DNA from: Nematostella vectensis
Lineage: Eukaryota > Cnidaria > Anthozoa > Actiniaria > Edwardsiidae
Assembly (NCBI RefSeq): GCF_932526225.1
Contig: NC_064041.1
Location: 5,142,046-5,206,045, forward strand
DNA: 64,000 nt
Direction: 5' to 3'
Shown here: piece after piece, positions 1-12,300 of the stretch
Numbering within the stretch: the stretch's first letter is position 1
Layout of the letters: each line of letters begins with the position of its first letter
Made by a program: the position numbers and the translations under genes
Notes under the pieces: generated by a model
The model's input: only the letters and a program-made list of their open reading frames with translations
Database searches by the model: none
What the model was told of the DNA's origin: nothing

Positions 1-770
1 ACGTCTCGCTAACAAAACAAATTCAAGTTTCAAACTCCGCGCTTCCATTTTGAATATTTGCATAATAAGTAGGTAAATCGATATAACCGAAAATAGTAAT
101 GTACGGCACTGGTTTCACCTCTATTTGATTTGTTTCTTTTAATAACATCGAATTTTGGTAATTGCCACTTAAGAAATTCTTATAATTCATGTTACTGTTT
201 TTAAACTTCTTAGCAAGATTAGGCCCAACATTTATAAAGTAGTCATTAAACTTATTAGCGATTTCTTGAACATTGCTTATCTCCTTATCACCAATTTTGA
301 ACACATTTGGGAATTGGCTGATTGTTTTTTTCTCATAAATTATGGTATTGATAGTTCCCCATGTTGATTTTAGGCAATGTTTAAGGGATTCAAGTCTATT
401 TGAGAAATAATTAGATGCTGATTAGATGGTGTAGTTTCCGGTAGAAATACCAGAAGTATTTCTTATAAATTACTTCATTTAATGGAGTAGGAAATCGAGA
501 ACATCGAGACATAGAACGAGCAATTCCCTCTGTGACCCAAGGACTGTTTTTGTTTTTATTGATTATAATCCGTCCTGTAACTACAGGAGAATGTTTTCCA
601 TAAATGTTTGAGAGTTCTCTAGAGTTCTCCTTATAACTTTCAGTAGAAGTTGTCTGTGATAGTGTTGATTGCCAGTTTTTTTCTTTTATCTCTTCTCTAA
701 AGGAATTTAAGGCTAAGTCACTGATAAGCCTAGTTGTATAGGTTTTTGTATTGTTAGATTTATCGGGGGC
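1..770 (-). mobile_element. Non-LTR retrotransposon (LINE) fragment, decayed
   Basis: Read on the minus strand, the stretch translates in pieces into the linker between endonuclease and reverse transcriptase of LINE ORF2 proteins. Near 300-420 there is a run like WGTINTIIYEK followed by IGDKEISN and FNDYFINVGPNLA, a typical signature of that linker. Further upstream (about 490-670) there is an NSPWVTEGI-type motif. Frames shift and stops interrupt it, and neither the endonuclease nor the RT catalytic core lies in the window. The element is therefore a fragment, possibly continuing past position 1. The clade (CR1, L2 or Jockey-like) cannot be settled from this part. Confidence 0.6.
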
Positions 771-1289
771 GAGCAGAAAGTGCCAGTGAAGTCATAGTCA
801 TGCAGTGCGTGACAGGCCCGCGAGGGACCTAGGGATTAGGCTACGGGAAAATAACAGAAAATTAATTCGTCCTTCCGACTGGAAATTATATCTTTCATTG
901 AAAGAAGAGTATTAACATTTGTTTGGGCGTCGATACTCGTATTTGCGTATAACATAAGGTTTCTCCTTTTCCGCCTTTGGCGGGGCTTTGCTTCCTAATC
1001 TTTCAGAACGACTCAGGTCACATCATATCTATGGATACCCGTGATGATAACTGTGAAACCTTTGCTTTTAGGATTGCTACATTCAATATGGCTACCTAAT
1101 TCACTTTGATTACAAGATACTTTAGTATCGGCAATGTAATGATAAAAGATGTAAAAGCTAAAGGAGATATAACAGGTTGGCCAAGCTCCGTATTTGTGCC
1201 TTTTGACCTCAGGTAAACATTTTACGAAACACAAAAAAGTGAAAAGTAAAAAATAACTCCCTGAAAAAAGAAAAATGTAGCTCAAGGGC
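771..1289. other. Unassigned non-coding stretch
   Basis: No coding exon, RNA gene or clear repeat structure is visible. The only open frame (1013-1300, minus) looks spurious: low complexity, no domain, no splice context. Confidence 0.4.
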
Positions 1290-1435
1290 CGGATGCACAA
1301 AGCCTGGATAAGTTATCCGCCGGATAGGCGCTAACCGCTGGATAAAATCCCTATCCAGCGAATAGTTATCCGGCGGATAAAATAGCGTTGCACAAAGCGT
1401 GGATAGAAGGCTGGATAACTATTCGATGAATAGCC
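1290..1435. repeat. Palindromic GGATA/TATCC repeat (MITE-like)
   Basis: The stretch is built of short inverted motifs such as TTATCCGCCGGATA and GCTGGATA / TATCCAGC arranged several times, with CACAAAGC near both ends. Such nested inverted repeats fit a small foldback or MITE-type element. No coding capacity. Confidence 0.5.
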
Positions 1436-1737
1436 ATCATTTATAACTAAATGGCTTCCCGTTTCCATGGTAAATATGCAAAGCGCGCGCTGTTTTTCCT
1501 TCAAACAAAATGGCGACCGTTGAGAATCTACTAAAATTGCCAGAAAACAAACAGTTTATCGAGGCAAAGTGCATGTAAATCATGGAATGATCACAGGGGA
1601 TAGTGTTAAGCTTCTTCCTGTCTTTGGGAGTCACATTTCTCGACAGAACGGACAATATAGTTTGATTCCAGTCCTGCCAGAGCTGCATGTAAGTTCGTAG
1701 TTCATTGTAAATTTACCAAATGTAAAATTCGTCGTTT

Positions 1738-2082
1738 GCATGTGTTTCAACGCAACCTTTTTGTTCCGTTTTCAAAAAGATCCGCGTCCACACGCAGCGT
1801 TTTCATTTTGATACGACTCGTCCACACGAAAATGCAGAAACGATACGAAAACGATAACGTTGTACAGCGCATGCGTAGTCGCGCGCCAAGTGGACTGGAC
1901 CTGAGTTATCACGCCATCGTTTTCGAAAATTTTCTCGTTCCGTTTTCGTCCGTCCCCACGGCATCGAAGGGGTATTGTTTTCAAATTGTTCCACCCTAGA
2001 AATCGTTTTCAAATCGTTCCGTAACAAAATCGTATCCGTAACAAAAAGGTTACGTTTTTAAACGAAAACGAATACGTGGGGA
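1738..2082. mobile_element. MITE-like element with inverted ends (AACSTAACCTTTTTGTT type)
   Basis: The left end has AACGCAACCTTTTTGTTCCG and the right end, read in reverse, AACGTAACCTTTTTGTTACG, giving terminal inverted repeats. The body is rich in GTTTTC/GAAAAC and TCCACACG motifs, like the element at 6188-6608. Open frames on both strands here are by-products of this composition. Confidence 0.55.
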
Positions 2083-2729
2083 TCTAATATGGCCAGAGAA
2101 CACGCAAAACGTGAACATAAACACAATACTAAGCTACATTTTTCTTTCCAGCAATTTTATTTTATTTTTACTTTTTTTGTGTTTCGTAAAATGTTTACCG
2201 TGAGATCAATAGGCACAAATACGGAGCTTGGGCAACCTGTGATATCTCGTTATTCACGTGTATCCGGTCTATATTTCTTCTAACCTTTTATCAGAAAAGA
2301 CGAAGATTATACATGACAATGATTGTGTGCAAAACATCTTAACTTTAAGAACTGGTACTCCTAAAACGCTTATTTGAAGTGATAATAGTACCTATATATC
2401 GTTCGTTTTCCCGCAGCATTTCATACCACGCCACTGTCTAACTTCACGTACACCTCTGTCTAAAATAGAGAATGCTTTATTAAGCTTAATTTGTAGAGAA
2501 AATTTCCGGTGTCTCCATGTCTTTAGATATGCTAGCAAAAGATACGTATAAATAAGATACATTTCTAAGTGTGACAAGCTTATTAAATTTAGTTTGTCGG
2601 GTTTGAAAGTTAGTCGGCTGGGAGTTAACACATTTGATTGACGGAAGAGTACTTGTAGTTTAAACGTCTGGGTTTGCCGCGAGGGCAATCTAATGAAAAT
2701 CGTATGCAAGACAGTGTTGCTTTAAGGCT
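2083..2729. other. Unassigned AT-rich stretch
   Basis: No exon, RNA gene or repeat could be supported. Short open frames at 2089-2283 and 2392-2709 have no recognisable domain. Confidence 0.35.
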
Positions 2730-2901
2730 GATTGAGACAGCACGATTGAGTCGTTTGCGACCCGCCTATCCATGAATTACACACTTACGACGTTCGTAGC
2801 CGAACGTCTTAGCGGAGTCGTAAGCTGATTTGCACTCTACGACTCGAGTTGTAGAGGTGTTGCGCTCAAGTCGCATACCACTAAATCGTCCCGTCTAAAT
2901 C
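2730..2901. mobile_element. Short MITE with about 30-bp imperfect inverted repeats
   Basis: The left end GATTGAGACAGCACGATTGA matches the reverse complement of the right end, GATTTAGACGGGACGATTTA, followed on both sides by TGCGAC. About 170 bp long, non-coding. A similar CTTTAAGG / CTTTAGG word flanks both ends and may be target-site related. Confidence 0.55.
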
Positions 2902-3429
2902 TAACTTTAGGAGGCTACTTTTAAAATGTCGCCCCTTATTTAATATGATGATACCTAATTATCGCCCGTCTTTATGCCCGCACATTTTCCGTCCTCTTTG
3001 TCACACCTTATATCTTATACCATTATCAGTTCAAGGGTAACTTACCATGTATCTCTAACGTTATTTGATCTAACAAGGATTGATTAAAAACTGAATATGT
3101 TTTTTGTTTTGTGATTGTGTCAAATGAGTACATATAGGGGTGCAGTGCTAAGAAAATAAAATCAAGGCAGTAAAGGAGAAAAGAGGGCAGTGAAAACCTT
3201 AACGACACCTTTCTGCTGAGGTAAGTAAAAATCCGATCGCAGCCAAAGTTGTCCGAACGTTAAGGTAAAGGGGCATGGCAAATTTTGCTGCTAAAGAGTA
3301 AATGAAATACTCAAAAATACTCATGAAAAATCCCAAGGAGACAAGAAACAACAATATGCAATTCCGATTATCAATCCGTTCTTCGGTCAAAAACGAAAGC
3401 AGACCTTTTGTATGAATTTAGTTACTTTC

Positions 3430-3855
3430 TTATGCTTAGTGCCCACTAGTGACATAACAACATAAATACATGGGCGCGCGAACTCTGTTATGTTTAGCCC
3501 GACATAACGACATGCACATAACGACATCAGAGAAAAAAAAATGTTTTTTTTTCTCTTATGTCGTTATGTCCATGCCGTTATGTCGGGTTTATGTCAAAAT
3601 GTCGAACCATTCACACTTGAACATACGAAGATCAGAGTGCGCGCTCCCATGTCGTATGTAATGCCTAGTGCACACTATCGACATAACGACATGGGCGCGC
3701 GCACTCTTATTTTTTGACATAACGACATAAGAGTTTTTTCTTTTATGTCATTATGTCCATGTCGTTATGTCGGGCTAAACATAGCGCGCGCCCATGTCGT
3801 TATGTCGTTATGTCACTAGTGTGCACCAGGCATAACTAGTGTGCACTAGGCATAA
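3430..3855. mobile_element. Tandem pair of palindromic elements (CATAACGACAT type)
   Basis: Two head-to-tail copies (about 3430-3664 and 3661-3855). Each has long inverted arms containing TAGTGCACACTA, GACATAACGACAT and GGGCGCGCG motifs around an A/T-rich centre. The second copy ends in a repeated CTAGTGTGCAC-AGGCATAA end. The arms could form long hairpins. Non-coding; probably a non-autonomous DNA transposon. Confidence 0.6.
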
Positions 3856-4308
3856 AAAAAAAGAATGTTCTGCTTTTGAGAATGCATGTGTATTATCCTC
3901 GGTTGGTCATGGTTAAAAAATCAAAATAATGTTTTTATCCGGACAAGGGAAACAAACTACAGTTTCCCAGACCTAAAGTTTTGTTTTGAAGTGGTTTAAA
4001 ACACCTGCACGGCTATCAAGACGGATATTTTTATGATACTCCCATTCTCACAGTGCAGCCTTCTCAAATAGGTGTGACATTTTCCTGGTTTCCGATTTCC
4101 CGGTTTTGTTTAAATAGAAGACAAACGATCACGATAAAAAGGTTGTTACTGCCGCCTATTCTCGTTGCTGATGTTTTTTTTTTAAAGTTACTGTTGTGGT
4201 CGTTACTGTTGTTGCTGCTGCTATTTTTGTTGTCGTTGCTGTTGTTGTCGTTAATGGTGTTGCTGTCGTTGATGAAAACCAGTCTAATGTTGTAATTTTC
4301 ATGTACAG
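3856..4308. other. Probable intron upstream of the collagen exon
   Basis: No upstream collagen exon is visible here. A GTTGTTGCTG-type microsatellite lies at about 4195-4265. The 3' end (GTAATTTTCATGTACAG at 4292-4308) is a good splice acceptor. Confidence 0.45.
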
Positions 4309-6795
4309 ACAAGAGTCATTGCCTTATATGTGCCCCAGAGGACCACCAGTTATCCAGGAATACCTGGACAAAAGGGACCAACAGGACCTCCAGGAGAATA
4401 TGGATATATTGACTTTCCAGGGTCAAGGCATGGTCACTCTGGCTTTCCTGGGCTGCATGGACCACCAGGGCCTAAGAGACCTGCAGGTATGAACATCAAC
4501 TAGGGTCTGATATTGACATCATGCAACTACTAGATAACAAACACCATAGGACAACAATATCCACTACTATACAACAATCATTTGAAACCACAACAACCAG
4601 TGGAAAACAACCACTGAATAACACCAACCACCACTGGACAAAGACAACCCGTATATAACAACCAGTGGACAACAGGCACTGGACAACAACCACCAGTGGA
4701 CATACAACAACCACCAGTGGACATACAACCAGCGCCAGTGGACATACAACAACTACCAGTGGACATACAACAACTACCAGTGGACATACAACCAGCACCA
4801 GTGGACATACAACAACCACCAGTGGACATACAACAACCACCAGTGGACATACAACAACCACCAGTGGACATACAACAACCACCAGTGGACATACAACAAC
4901 CACCAGTGGACATACAACCAGCACCAGTGGACATACAACAACAACCAGTGGACATACAACCAGCACCAGTGGACATACAACTAGCACCACTGGACATACA
5001 ACCAGCACCAGTGGACATACAACCAGGACCAGTGGACATACAACAACCACCAGTGGACATACAACCAGCACCAGTGGACATACAAACACCAACCAGTAGA
5101 CATACAACAACCACCAGTGGACATACAACCAGCACCAGTGGACATACAACCAGCACCAGTGGACATACAACCAGCACCAGTGGACATACAATAACCACCA
5201 GTGGACATACAACCAGCACCAGTGGACATACAACCAGCACCAGTGGACATACAACAACCACCAGTGGACATACAACCAGCACCAGTAGACATACAACAAC
5301 CACCAGTGGACATACAACCAGCACCAGTGGACATACAACCAGCACCAGTGGACATACAAACACCAACCAGTGGACATACAACAACCACCAGTGGACATAC
5401 AACCAGCACCAGTGGACATACAACAACCACCAGTGGACATACAACCAGCACCAGTGGACATACAACAACCACCAGTGGACATACAACAACCACCAGTGGA
5501 CATACAACAACCACCAGTGGACATACAACAACCACAAGTGGACATACAACAACCACAAGTGGACATACAACAACCACCAGTGGACATACAACAACCACCA
5601 GTGGACATACAACCAGCACCAGTGGGCGTACAACCAGCACCAGTGGACATACAACAACCACCAGTGGACATACAACAACCACCAGTGGTCATACAACAAC
5701 CACCAGTGGACATACAACCAGCACCAGTGGACATACAACCAGCACCAGTGGACATACAACAACCACCAGTGGACATATAACAACCACCAGTGGACATACA
5801 ACAACCACCAGTGGACATACAACAACCACCAGTGGACATACAACAACCACCAGTGGACATACAACAACCACCAGTGGACATACAACAACCACCAGTGGAC
5901 ATACAACAACCACCAGTGGACATACAACAACCACCAGTGGACATACAACAACCACCAGTGGACAACCACCACCAAATACAGCCCGTGGTTTACAACTACT
6001 GTACAACAACAACTTGGCACTTGGACAACAACAAACAGTGCTAGAAAACAACCAGCAACAAACTTGTCTTAAAAATGGTAACACATACAGTATATGATTT
6101 ACTGGTAAGTATATGATTCCTTACTATCGTTATGGTGTTGCATAGGCCCTGCTGGTCCGGCAGGTCCCCTGAATTTGAAACATCTAAGGGGCCGTCCACA
6201 TTAACACGGATTCGTTTGAATCCGTATCCTTTTTAATATTTAGGCCTTCCGTCAACACTAACACGCGCGCTGGATCCAGCGAATCCGCATACTTTTAAAA
6301 ACGCTGTCGAAAGTGAATCAAAATGAACCTGTACAATTTGGTCCGTATTGTGGACGGTCGAATCCGTATCAAAATGAAAACGATGGCGTCATATCGCAGG
6401 CGTGCGCTGCTTTGAGCATACGCATATCAATAAAATGACGTCACCCTGTACCTTTCAGCGTTTTCAAACGTTTGAATCCTTGTTAGTGTGGACGGCTGGA
6501 TCCAGGCGAACACGATGCGAAAACGATAGTGTGGACGCGAATCAAGTGATGCGTTTACGGCGAAACGAATCCGGATACTTTTGAATCCGTGTCAGTGTGG
6601 ACGACCCCAAAACCTACCCTTAGCTGCCTGAACATCTCCTGTCCGGACAGCTATCGCGTCACAGGGAGTGCCATTGGGCACATATGTGGCTCTTGGATCA
6701 CACGGATGTGGCTCCACAAGGAGAGCGGAACTCAGTGTTACCGCCCCAAGGATTGCAGCGGTGAAGCGTTGGCCATTTTCTACAAGATGTCCTAG
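4309..6795 (+). CDS. Collagen-like protein, 3' end (interrupted by a transposon)
   Basis: Exon a, 4309-4486, opens after an acceptor and encodes Gly-X-Y triplets (for example GIPGQKGPTGPPGE). It ends in phase 1 at a GCAG|GTATGA donor. Exon b starts at 6146 after TGCATAG; the split codon makes Gly and continues GPAGPAGP, so the triple-helix register is kept across the intron. A terminal cysteine-rich block (codons 6610-6795, stop at 6793-6795) has five Cys and the words CPDSYRV and CYRPKDC. An inverted-repeat element (6188-6608) lies between exon b and this block and brings in a stop. An AATAAA signal lies at 6893-6898. The 5' part of the gene is outside or not recognised. The class of collagen is unknown; the protein is presumably secreted to the extracellular matrix. 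It may be a pseudogene or a haplotype carrying a disrupted allele. Confidence 0.65.
4681..5966. repeat. 21-bp minisatellite, about 60 copies, in a collagen-gene intron
   Basis: The unit is close to CCAGTGGACATACAACAACC plus A, with a frequent variant in which CAACAACCA becomes CAACCAGCA. Because 21 is a multiple of three and the unit lacks stops, all six frames stay open for hundreds of codons (for example TTTTSGH or PPVDIQQ repeats). These are not treated as genes: the array lies between two collagen exons whose phases already match without it. Degenerate units begin at about 4590. Confidence 0.85.
6188..6608. mobile_element. 421-bp MITE inserted in a collagen coding exon
   Basis: The ends are GGGGCCGTCCACATTAACAC and, in reverse, GGGGTCGTCCACACTGACAC, about 23 of 26 matching. 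The body repeats GTGTGGACG and GAATCCG words. The flanks share AA on both sides. It contains no transposase and must be mobilised in trans if active. Confidence 0.75.
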
Positions 6796-6892
6796 TTTGT
6801 TGTGCCCGTTTATCACATAGAAAAGATTGAAACCAGAGGAAAAGATAAAATAGACAAGTTTTCACTTTGAGGTAGCAATGTTAGAATAGAGC

Positions 6893-6898
6893 AATAAA
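6893..6898 (+). other. Polyadenylation signal AATAAA of the collagen-like gene
   Basis: A canonical AATAAA lies about 100 nt after the stop codon of the terminal cysteine-rich block. Confidence 0.45.
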
Positions 6899-8393
6899 CT
6901 AAACTTTAACCCATTATAGAAATGTTCCAATCGATAAGTGGTCAGTTGCTTCATGTTAATCCCTCCCTGCTTTCTGTTAGCGTATATATGGACCCCCCCC
7001 CCAAAAAAATAAAAAATAAAAAATAAAAACTACAGGATTTTTTCAACAGAACTCAACAGAAGGTTTTTTTTTTTTTTTTGCTATGACCAGTCTATATTGC
7101 TAAGGAAGGATTTAAAAATCTTTTTTATAATCAGAGTGGTGGTAAATTGAACAGTAATAAGCACAGTGATTTGAGCAACAGTCAGGCCCTCTTTATTTTC
7201 CATCTAATATTTACACAGCGCCCTAGCACTCACACTCTATGTCCTTCTCACGGTAGTTCACTGTTGGAGGAGAGAATACCTAATACTGTATAATACTGTA
7301 TAATATAGTATTGTCATACTTCATTAGATGAGATTGAAAATCTACTATTATTTTCCCGGATACTAATTATATATAAGTGCAAGAACAATGGTGTTGAAGA
7401 CAGCTTTTCTTCTACAAATAAAGAAAGGAGGTTTTGGCAGCAGCTGTGGCTACAAAACAAGCCCGCAGCATGTTCCCACAGGCTTCCCACCCGCGTCAGT
7501 AAAGGATTTCTAAGGACATACGAATCGGTCGCAAATGGCGACAGTCCGCATGTACTTCCCTTAGCTATATAAGGGAGCGGTCATTAATTACTGGGGGGGG
7601 GGGGGGGGCGAGATTTTTTGCAAAATCAATACAGGAACGAAATATTTATTAACATTTTTATTACAGCAAGTGCAAACAATAGTATTTTGTGAAAGTCATT
7701 TGCGTTAGCGCCTCCGTACAAACAATAAGCCCTTTATGACAAACAATATCCTAAAATAACTATTCACTTACTTATCGTTTATTTGTGCACTAATGATGCA
7801 CATACACATGCAAAATAAATGATACTAGCACTCAAAAATCCCCCTTCGATCATTTTGATTGTGCTATTATGTATCAACGCGCAAATGAAAATAGATTTTT
7901 CATTCCTGGTTGTCGAATTAGTGTAAATGAATGTGAAGAAAATGCAATCGTGTGCAGTCAATTATGTAAAGTTCGCTAATGTTTTTTCTTTTAGTTCAAA
8001 TGGTTTTACTTTCGCTTAAATGGCAGTACATCGGCAAAAATGTTTGCAATTCTGGCTAAAACGACTGCGTATTTCTCGGTAGTGAAAAGCAAAAGGTGTA
8101 AATAAACAAGTATTAAGGGAAACTATGTTACTTTGGGCTTGACTATGGAGTCGGGGAAGTACACTCTAGCCACCCTTTGCTTACAACAGTAACTTCAATC
8201 GTCTATCAAGGTCTCACTTACAATAAAATGCTTGCAGACATTTACTGAGATATTTTAGTTTGCAGTGATAATAGTACCTTTATAGAATTTAGCAATATAA
8301 GGGGGTTTCAATAACTTCTGAAGTAGCAAGCTATGCTTAGGAAATAGGCGGGTGGGGCTTCGATGCATAGGATATTGGCTCAAGATCCCCAGA
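6899..8393. other. Intergenic region with homopolymer runs
   Basis: Holds a poly-C/A patch (about 6990-7030), a T run near 7065-7079 and a G run at 7593-7608. No exon, RNA gene or inverted-repeat element could be supported. Confidence 0.4.
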
Positions 8394-8699
8394 CAGGCCC
8401 ATACCCAGGATTTTTCTTGGGGGGGGGGGGGGGATAGGGGGAGGGAGTTAGTTTTCTGACAAAAATCTGACCAAACTTTTTTTATGCATTTAATTTTTTT
8501 ATGCCTTTGCAGTATCTCCAAGGGACGTTTATTGTCGAATTTGGCTACAAAAAAGTCTGACGGATTGATGACATACCAGTGTGATCTAGCTTATGCAAGT
8601 CAACTAGCATGTCTATTGCAAAACGGAAAATGGACTTTCGGCCGTTATGTTTGGAGGGGTGCATTCGCACCCCCTGCAACCCCCTTGGGTATGGGCCTG
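8394..8699. mobile_element. MITE, family CAGGCCCRTACCCA (copy 1)
   Basis: Perfect 14-bp inverted ends CAGGCCCATACCCA at both termini, a G-run just inside the left end, and an internal AGTTTTCTGAC / GATGACATACCAG body. Related copies lie at 11640-11890 (truncated) and 16037-16362. Confidence 0.7.
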
Positions 8700-8891
8700 C
8701 CAGATATTATAGGACATCTCACCAGTTGATAAAAATTGATTAAATAAAAAAAATTGAAATGGGTACCAATTTATCTTGCTTTATTTCGATGGACAACAGC
8801 CAAAGAAAACAGAAAGGCAGCCATTTCTAAACATGTTCCTAATTCAGTGACAAAACACTTACTAGCAAGGTTTGCTAATTCAGAGCTCTAG

Positions 8892-9040
8892 CAGGCTTTG
8901 AAATATTGGGGGGACGATACAGAGACATAAAGAAAACATTAGGGGCAAAGCAACGCCCCTACTGGCCATTTCCTTATATATTTTTTTTAATATTGGGGAG
9001 CGTGTGCCCTACGTGCTACAGCCCTGTAATTTTTGCATTT
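8892..9040. repeat. Interspersed repeat, AAATATTGGGGG / ACGCCCCTACTGG family (copy 1)
   Basis: Shares the blocks TTGAAATATTGGGGG, ACAGAGACATAAAGAAAA, ACGCCCCTACTGGCCATTTC and a terminal ACRGCCCTG with copies at 31902-32055, 45514-45960 and 63750-63870. Non-coding. Confidence 0.6.
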
Positions 9041-9319
9041 TGTTATTTGAAAACAGATGCACCTACTAGATCCTATTTACCCTCAGCTAAGAAAGGATGC
9101 ATGTCAAAGAAACAACAAATGCATGCAAAAAAAAAAAAAAAACCGGTTCCATATTTTGTCTTTGTCTAGTTGGGATTTAGTATGTGACCAAATGTAAAAT
9201 AGGCTCGGTTTTCATTGTACCTTATGTTGACATCATGTACAGTATACAGATGTACTAAGTACACTAGCTGGAAACAGCATCTTATTTGAAGTTTTGTCAG
9301 TGGCTGTTTACGTTATATA

Positions 9320-12300
9320 CTATGTCTGGTTATCTTCTTTATCTGATCCATCTGAATCATTTTTCTTGTTACTGTTTTCATCATCTGTTTTCTGTTTCTT
9401 TGCATCTGGTTCAGCTTCCTCGTTATTAACCACTTCTTTCTTCTTGCGTTTTGATTCTGCTGCAGCCTCTTTCTTTCCCTTCTGCTCCTTTTGAAATGCT
9501 AAAAAATAAATCAAATGCATTGGAATTTTTTTTAATGATTTGCCTTTTTCAGAATAGTGCATAACGACTTTCCTAATTAAGAATTTGTTCATTATTTCAT
9601 TGATGAAAGCTCATTTATTCATTCATTAACCAATATTTAAAAAGGATATCCTGCCATTTAAAAAAACGTAACAAATAATATAACAAAATGAATGCAGAAA
9701 AAATAAAACAAAGAGAAACAAACATTTAATAGAGAATGGCTGGAATGACCCTTTTTGTAGACCCTCTTATCAAGAATAATTAGAAACCTATAAGTGAGTT
9801 GAAACAATGTACAGTAGTAGATAAACCTTCAGCCATTATTTATCGGGAGAAGAGGGCAGTTAAGTTGAATTTTTTTCTATTCTGGTAGTTTTCTCCAAAA
9901 ACAAGGAAAAAGGCTGTACAAACAGTATTTGCACGAAATTGCTCACGAAATTGCAAATCAAAATAAGAACAGAAATAAATTACATGTTCTAAAACATCTA
10001 CTTGTTGGACAAATAGATTGTCAGTTATAACCTCAAAACTATTTAAGTTAGTTTTCCATTTGTTACTTGCTACCATGGTAAAGTCAAACTAAATAACTTT
10101 CACATTCCTGGTTGTGACTGGCTCTCCCTGTTTTTCCAAATATGGTTTGCATGCATATGAATAATTTGCTTAGAATCACACATTATCACATGCTACAACT
10201 CAATTAAAGGCTCCTCACATAATACTATCACTGCCCTTATAATATACAAAAAATTACTTGATTCTATATGGCTAAGAGCAGTGACATTTTAAGGTTATTC
10301 AGTGCAATAAAAAGATAATTGAGTGTAGAAAAAAGGTTATTCAGTGAGGAGATACCAGACGCTGATTGGCTTACAAACAAATAAACCATAGAAAACTCAA
10401 AGAACCAAATGTGGAACACTCTAAAATGGACTCTGTATGGTCTATACAGTTTTGCTATGCATATTATAAAAAAGGAAATCATGTGATTTCTCATTCAATT
10501 TGAAAATAATTTCCACTTGGGAGTTTATAAAAAGCTTAAATTGCATTCGCCAAAGACAGCTTGTACAATTTCAGCTTTTGAAAAACTCACTCTTGCGAAT
10601 TCTTTCCAAATTTTTGAACTCAAAACCAGAGTAGGATAACCTTTACAAAGTAATGACAATTACCATTCAGATCCTGTTTGAGTTGAGGAATAAACTGTTC
10701 AAATTCCATATCTTCTAAAGCGCTAATGACATCTGTGGCCTGCAAAGTCTTGCGCTTGTGGGACAGGGCAAAATTATTTGCACTAGGGAGAAGAGAGCAC
10801 TCAGGCACTAGCAGAAAAAACTCGACATCATTATTAACTAACAATTTCTCCTGTAAATTGAACAGTATTGCACAATAAAACTATAAATAATAACATTTTG
10901 CACAATTTATGGCATCACTATTCAGAATCCCACTTTGTAGTGCATGATGGAACTGGTTACTGAAAGACTTGTATTTTCTCATTCATTTAATGGTTCTTGA
11001 GAAATGTGTATTTAAAGCTAAGCAAACATCTATCACAACAAAAAATAAAAGCTTAAACTAAACGTGACAAGTTGGGACCTGAGATCATTGCCCATTACCC
11101 TTATACTGTATGCAATGCATTGTAATCACACGAAACACATTGTAATCAGGGACTTGGAAATCAGCTCTGTAAATGGGAGTCCTATTTAGGTTCTAAGAGT
11201 TTGGTCTTGGCAGATTCTATTGTACAATACCATTTGATACCTTACCATGAGGTTCTGTCTTTCTGGAGGATTAAAAGCGTTGTGTGGGAATACAAAATGG
11301 AGTTTATTTTATGATCATGAGCAAACAAAATCTTCACAAACATCGACGAAAGTCAGAAGTTGAACCTCGCCTTGTGCAACCATAAGCTTGTAAGGGAAAC
11401 AAAATTGGAAAACCTCGGCCTTCGGATGGTATTTCACGATACGGACCTCCCAGCTGGTAAATAACATAAATATGCCACATGACATCTTACCATGAGGTCG
11501 CATAAAGAACAAACACACTTGCAGCTTTACCAATAGCAGAGCGAGCTTCCTTTGAAATGCTGACTCCATCAGGTAACTAAAAGTTAACATGCTTTAGATG
11601 AAAAATTAGAAATGATAGTAGCTGTTGGACTAGATGGTAGGGGTTAGTTTTCTGATTAAAATCTGACCACCCCGAAAAGAACAAAAAGGGATTATTATGC
11701 CAATGCAGTATATCTTGATTACTGGATTTGATTATCGGATTAATGACATACCATAGTGATCTAGAAAGCCTTTTTTATCTAATTCACTCCTGCTTTATAG
11801 TTTTGTCTCCAAATGTCATTTCTATTTAAGCTGAAAAAATTGTGGGGGGGGGGGAGGGCGCAATCCCCCCTGGGTAGGGGCCAGTAGAACATTACATCCA
11901 AGAGGCATATCTGTCAACTCACCCGCATTAGGCAGGTGTCAAAAGATTCTGAACCTGATCACAAGCCTAATTTTTGTGAGAATGTTTAAAAATTCTATGT
12001 ATTCACCCGCATTGGATCTCTTGGGTTTATCCCACATAACGTAGTGGTACCTATTACTGGACAGTGCCCTATTATCAGACACTCAAAAAAAAAAGTAAAT
12101 ATCTCAAACAATAGGAAAAGATGCAGAAAAATGACCCATCAAGTCAAAGAAAAACATTCAGAAAACATGTATTCCGAAGCTTTTTATGAGTGTTTATTGT
12201 TTCGCAAGAATAGAAATAGTTTTCTGTCACAAACCCCAAAATGGCGATTGAAATCCTCTCTTTGACTTGAATACGCAAGGACGAAAAGAAGCGGTAAAAA

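Noticed and set aside
4496..6097. Long open frames of 130-490 aa on both strands (STGGCCM, HWWLLYV, TTTTSGH, PPVDIQQ repeats)
   Set aside because: All arise from a 21-bp repeat without stops lying in an intron between phase-matched collagen exons.
6589..6795. A stand-alone 68-aa gene starting at 6589
   Set aside because: The apparent start lies in the transposon end; the cysteine-rich codons are better explained as the tail of the collagen-like gene.
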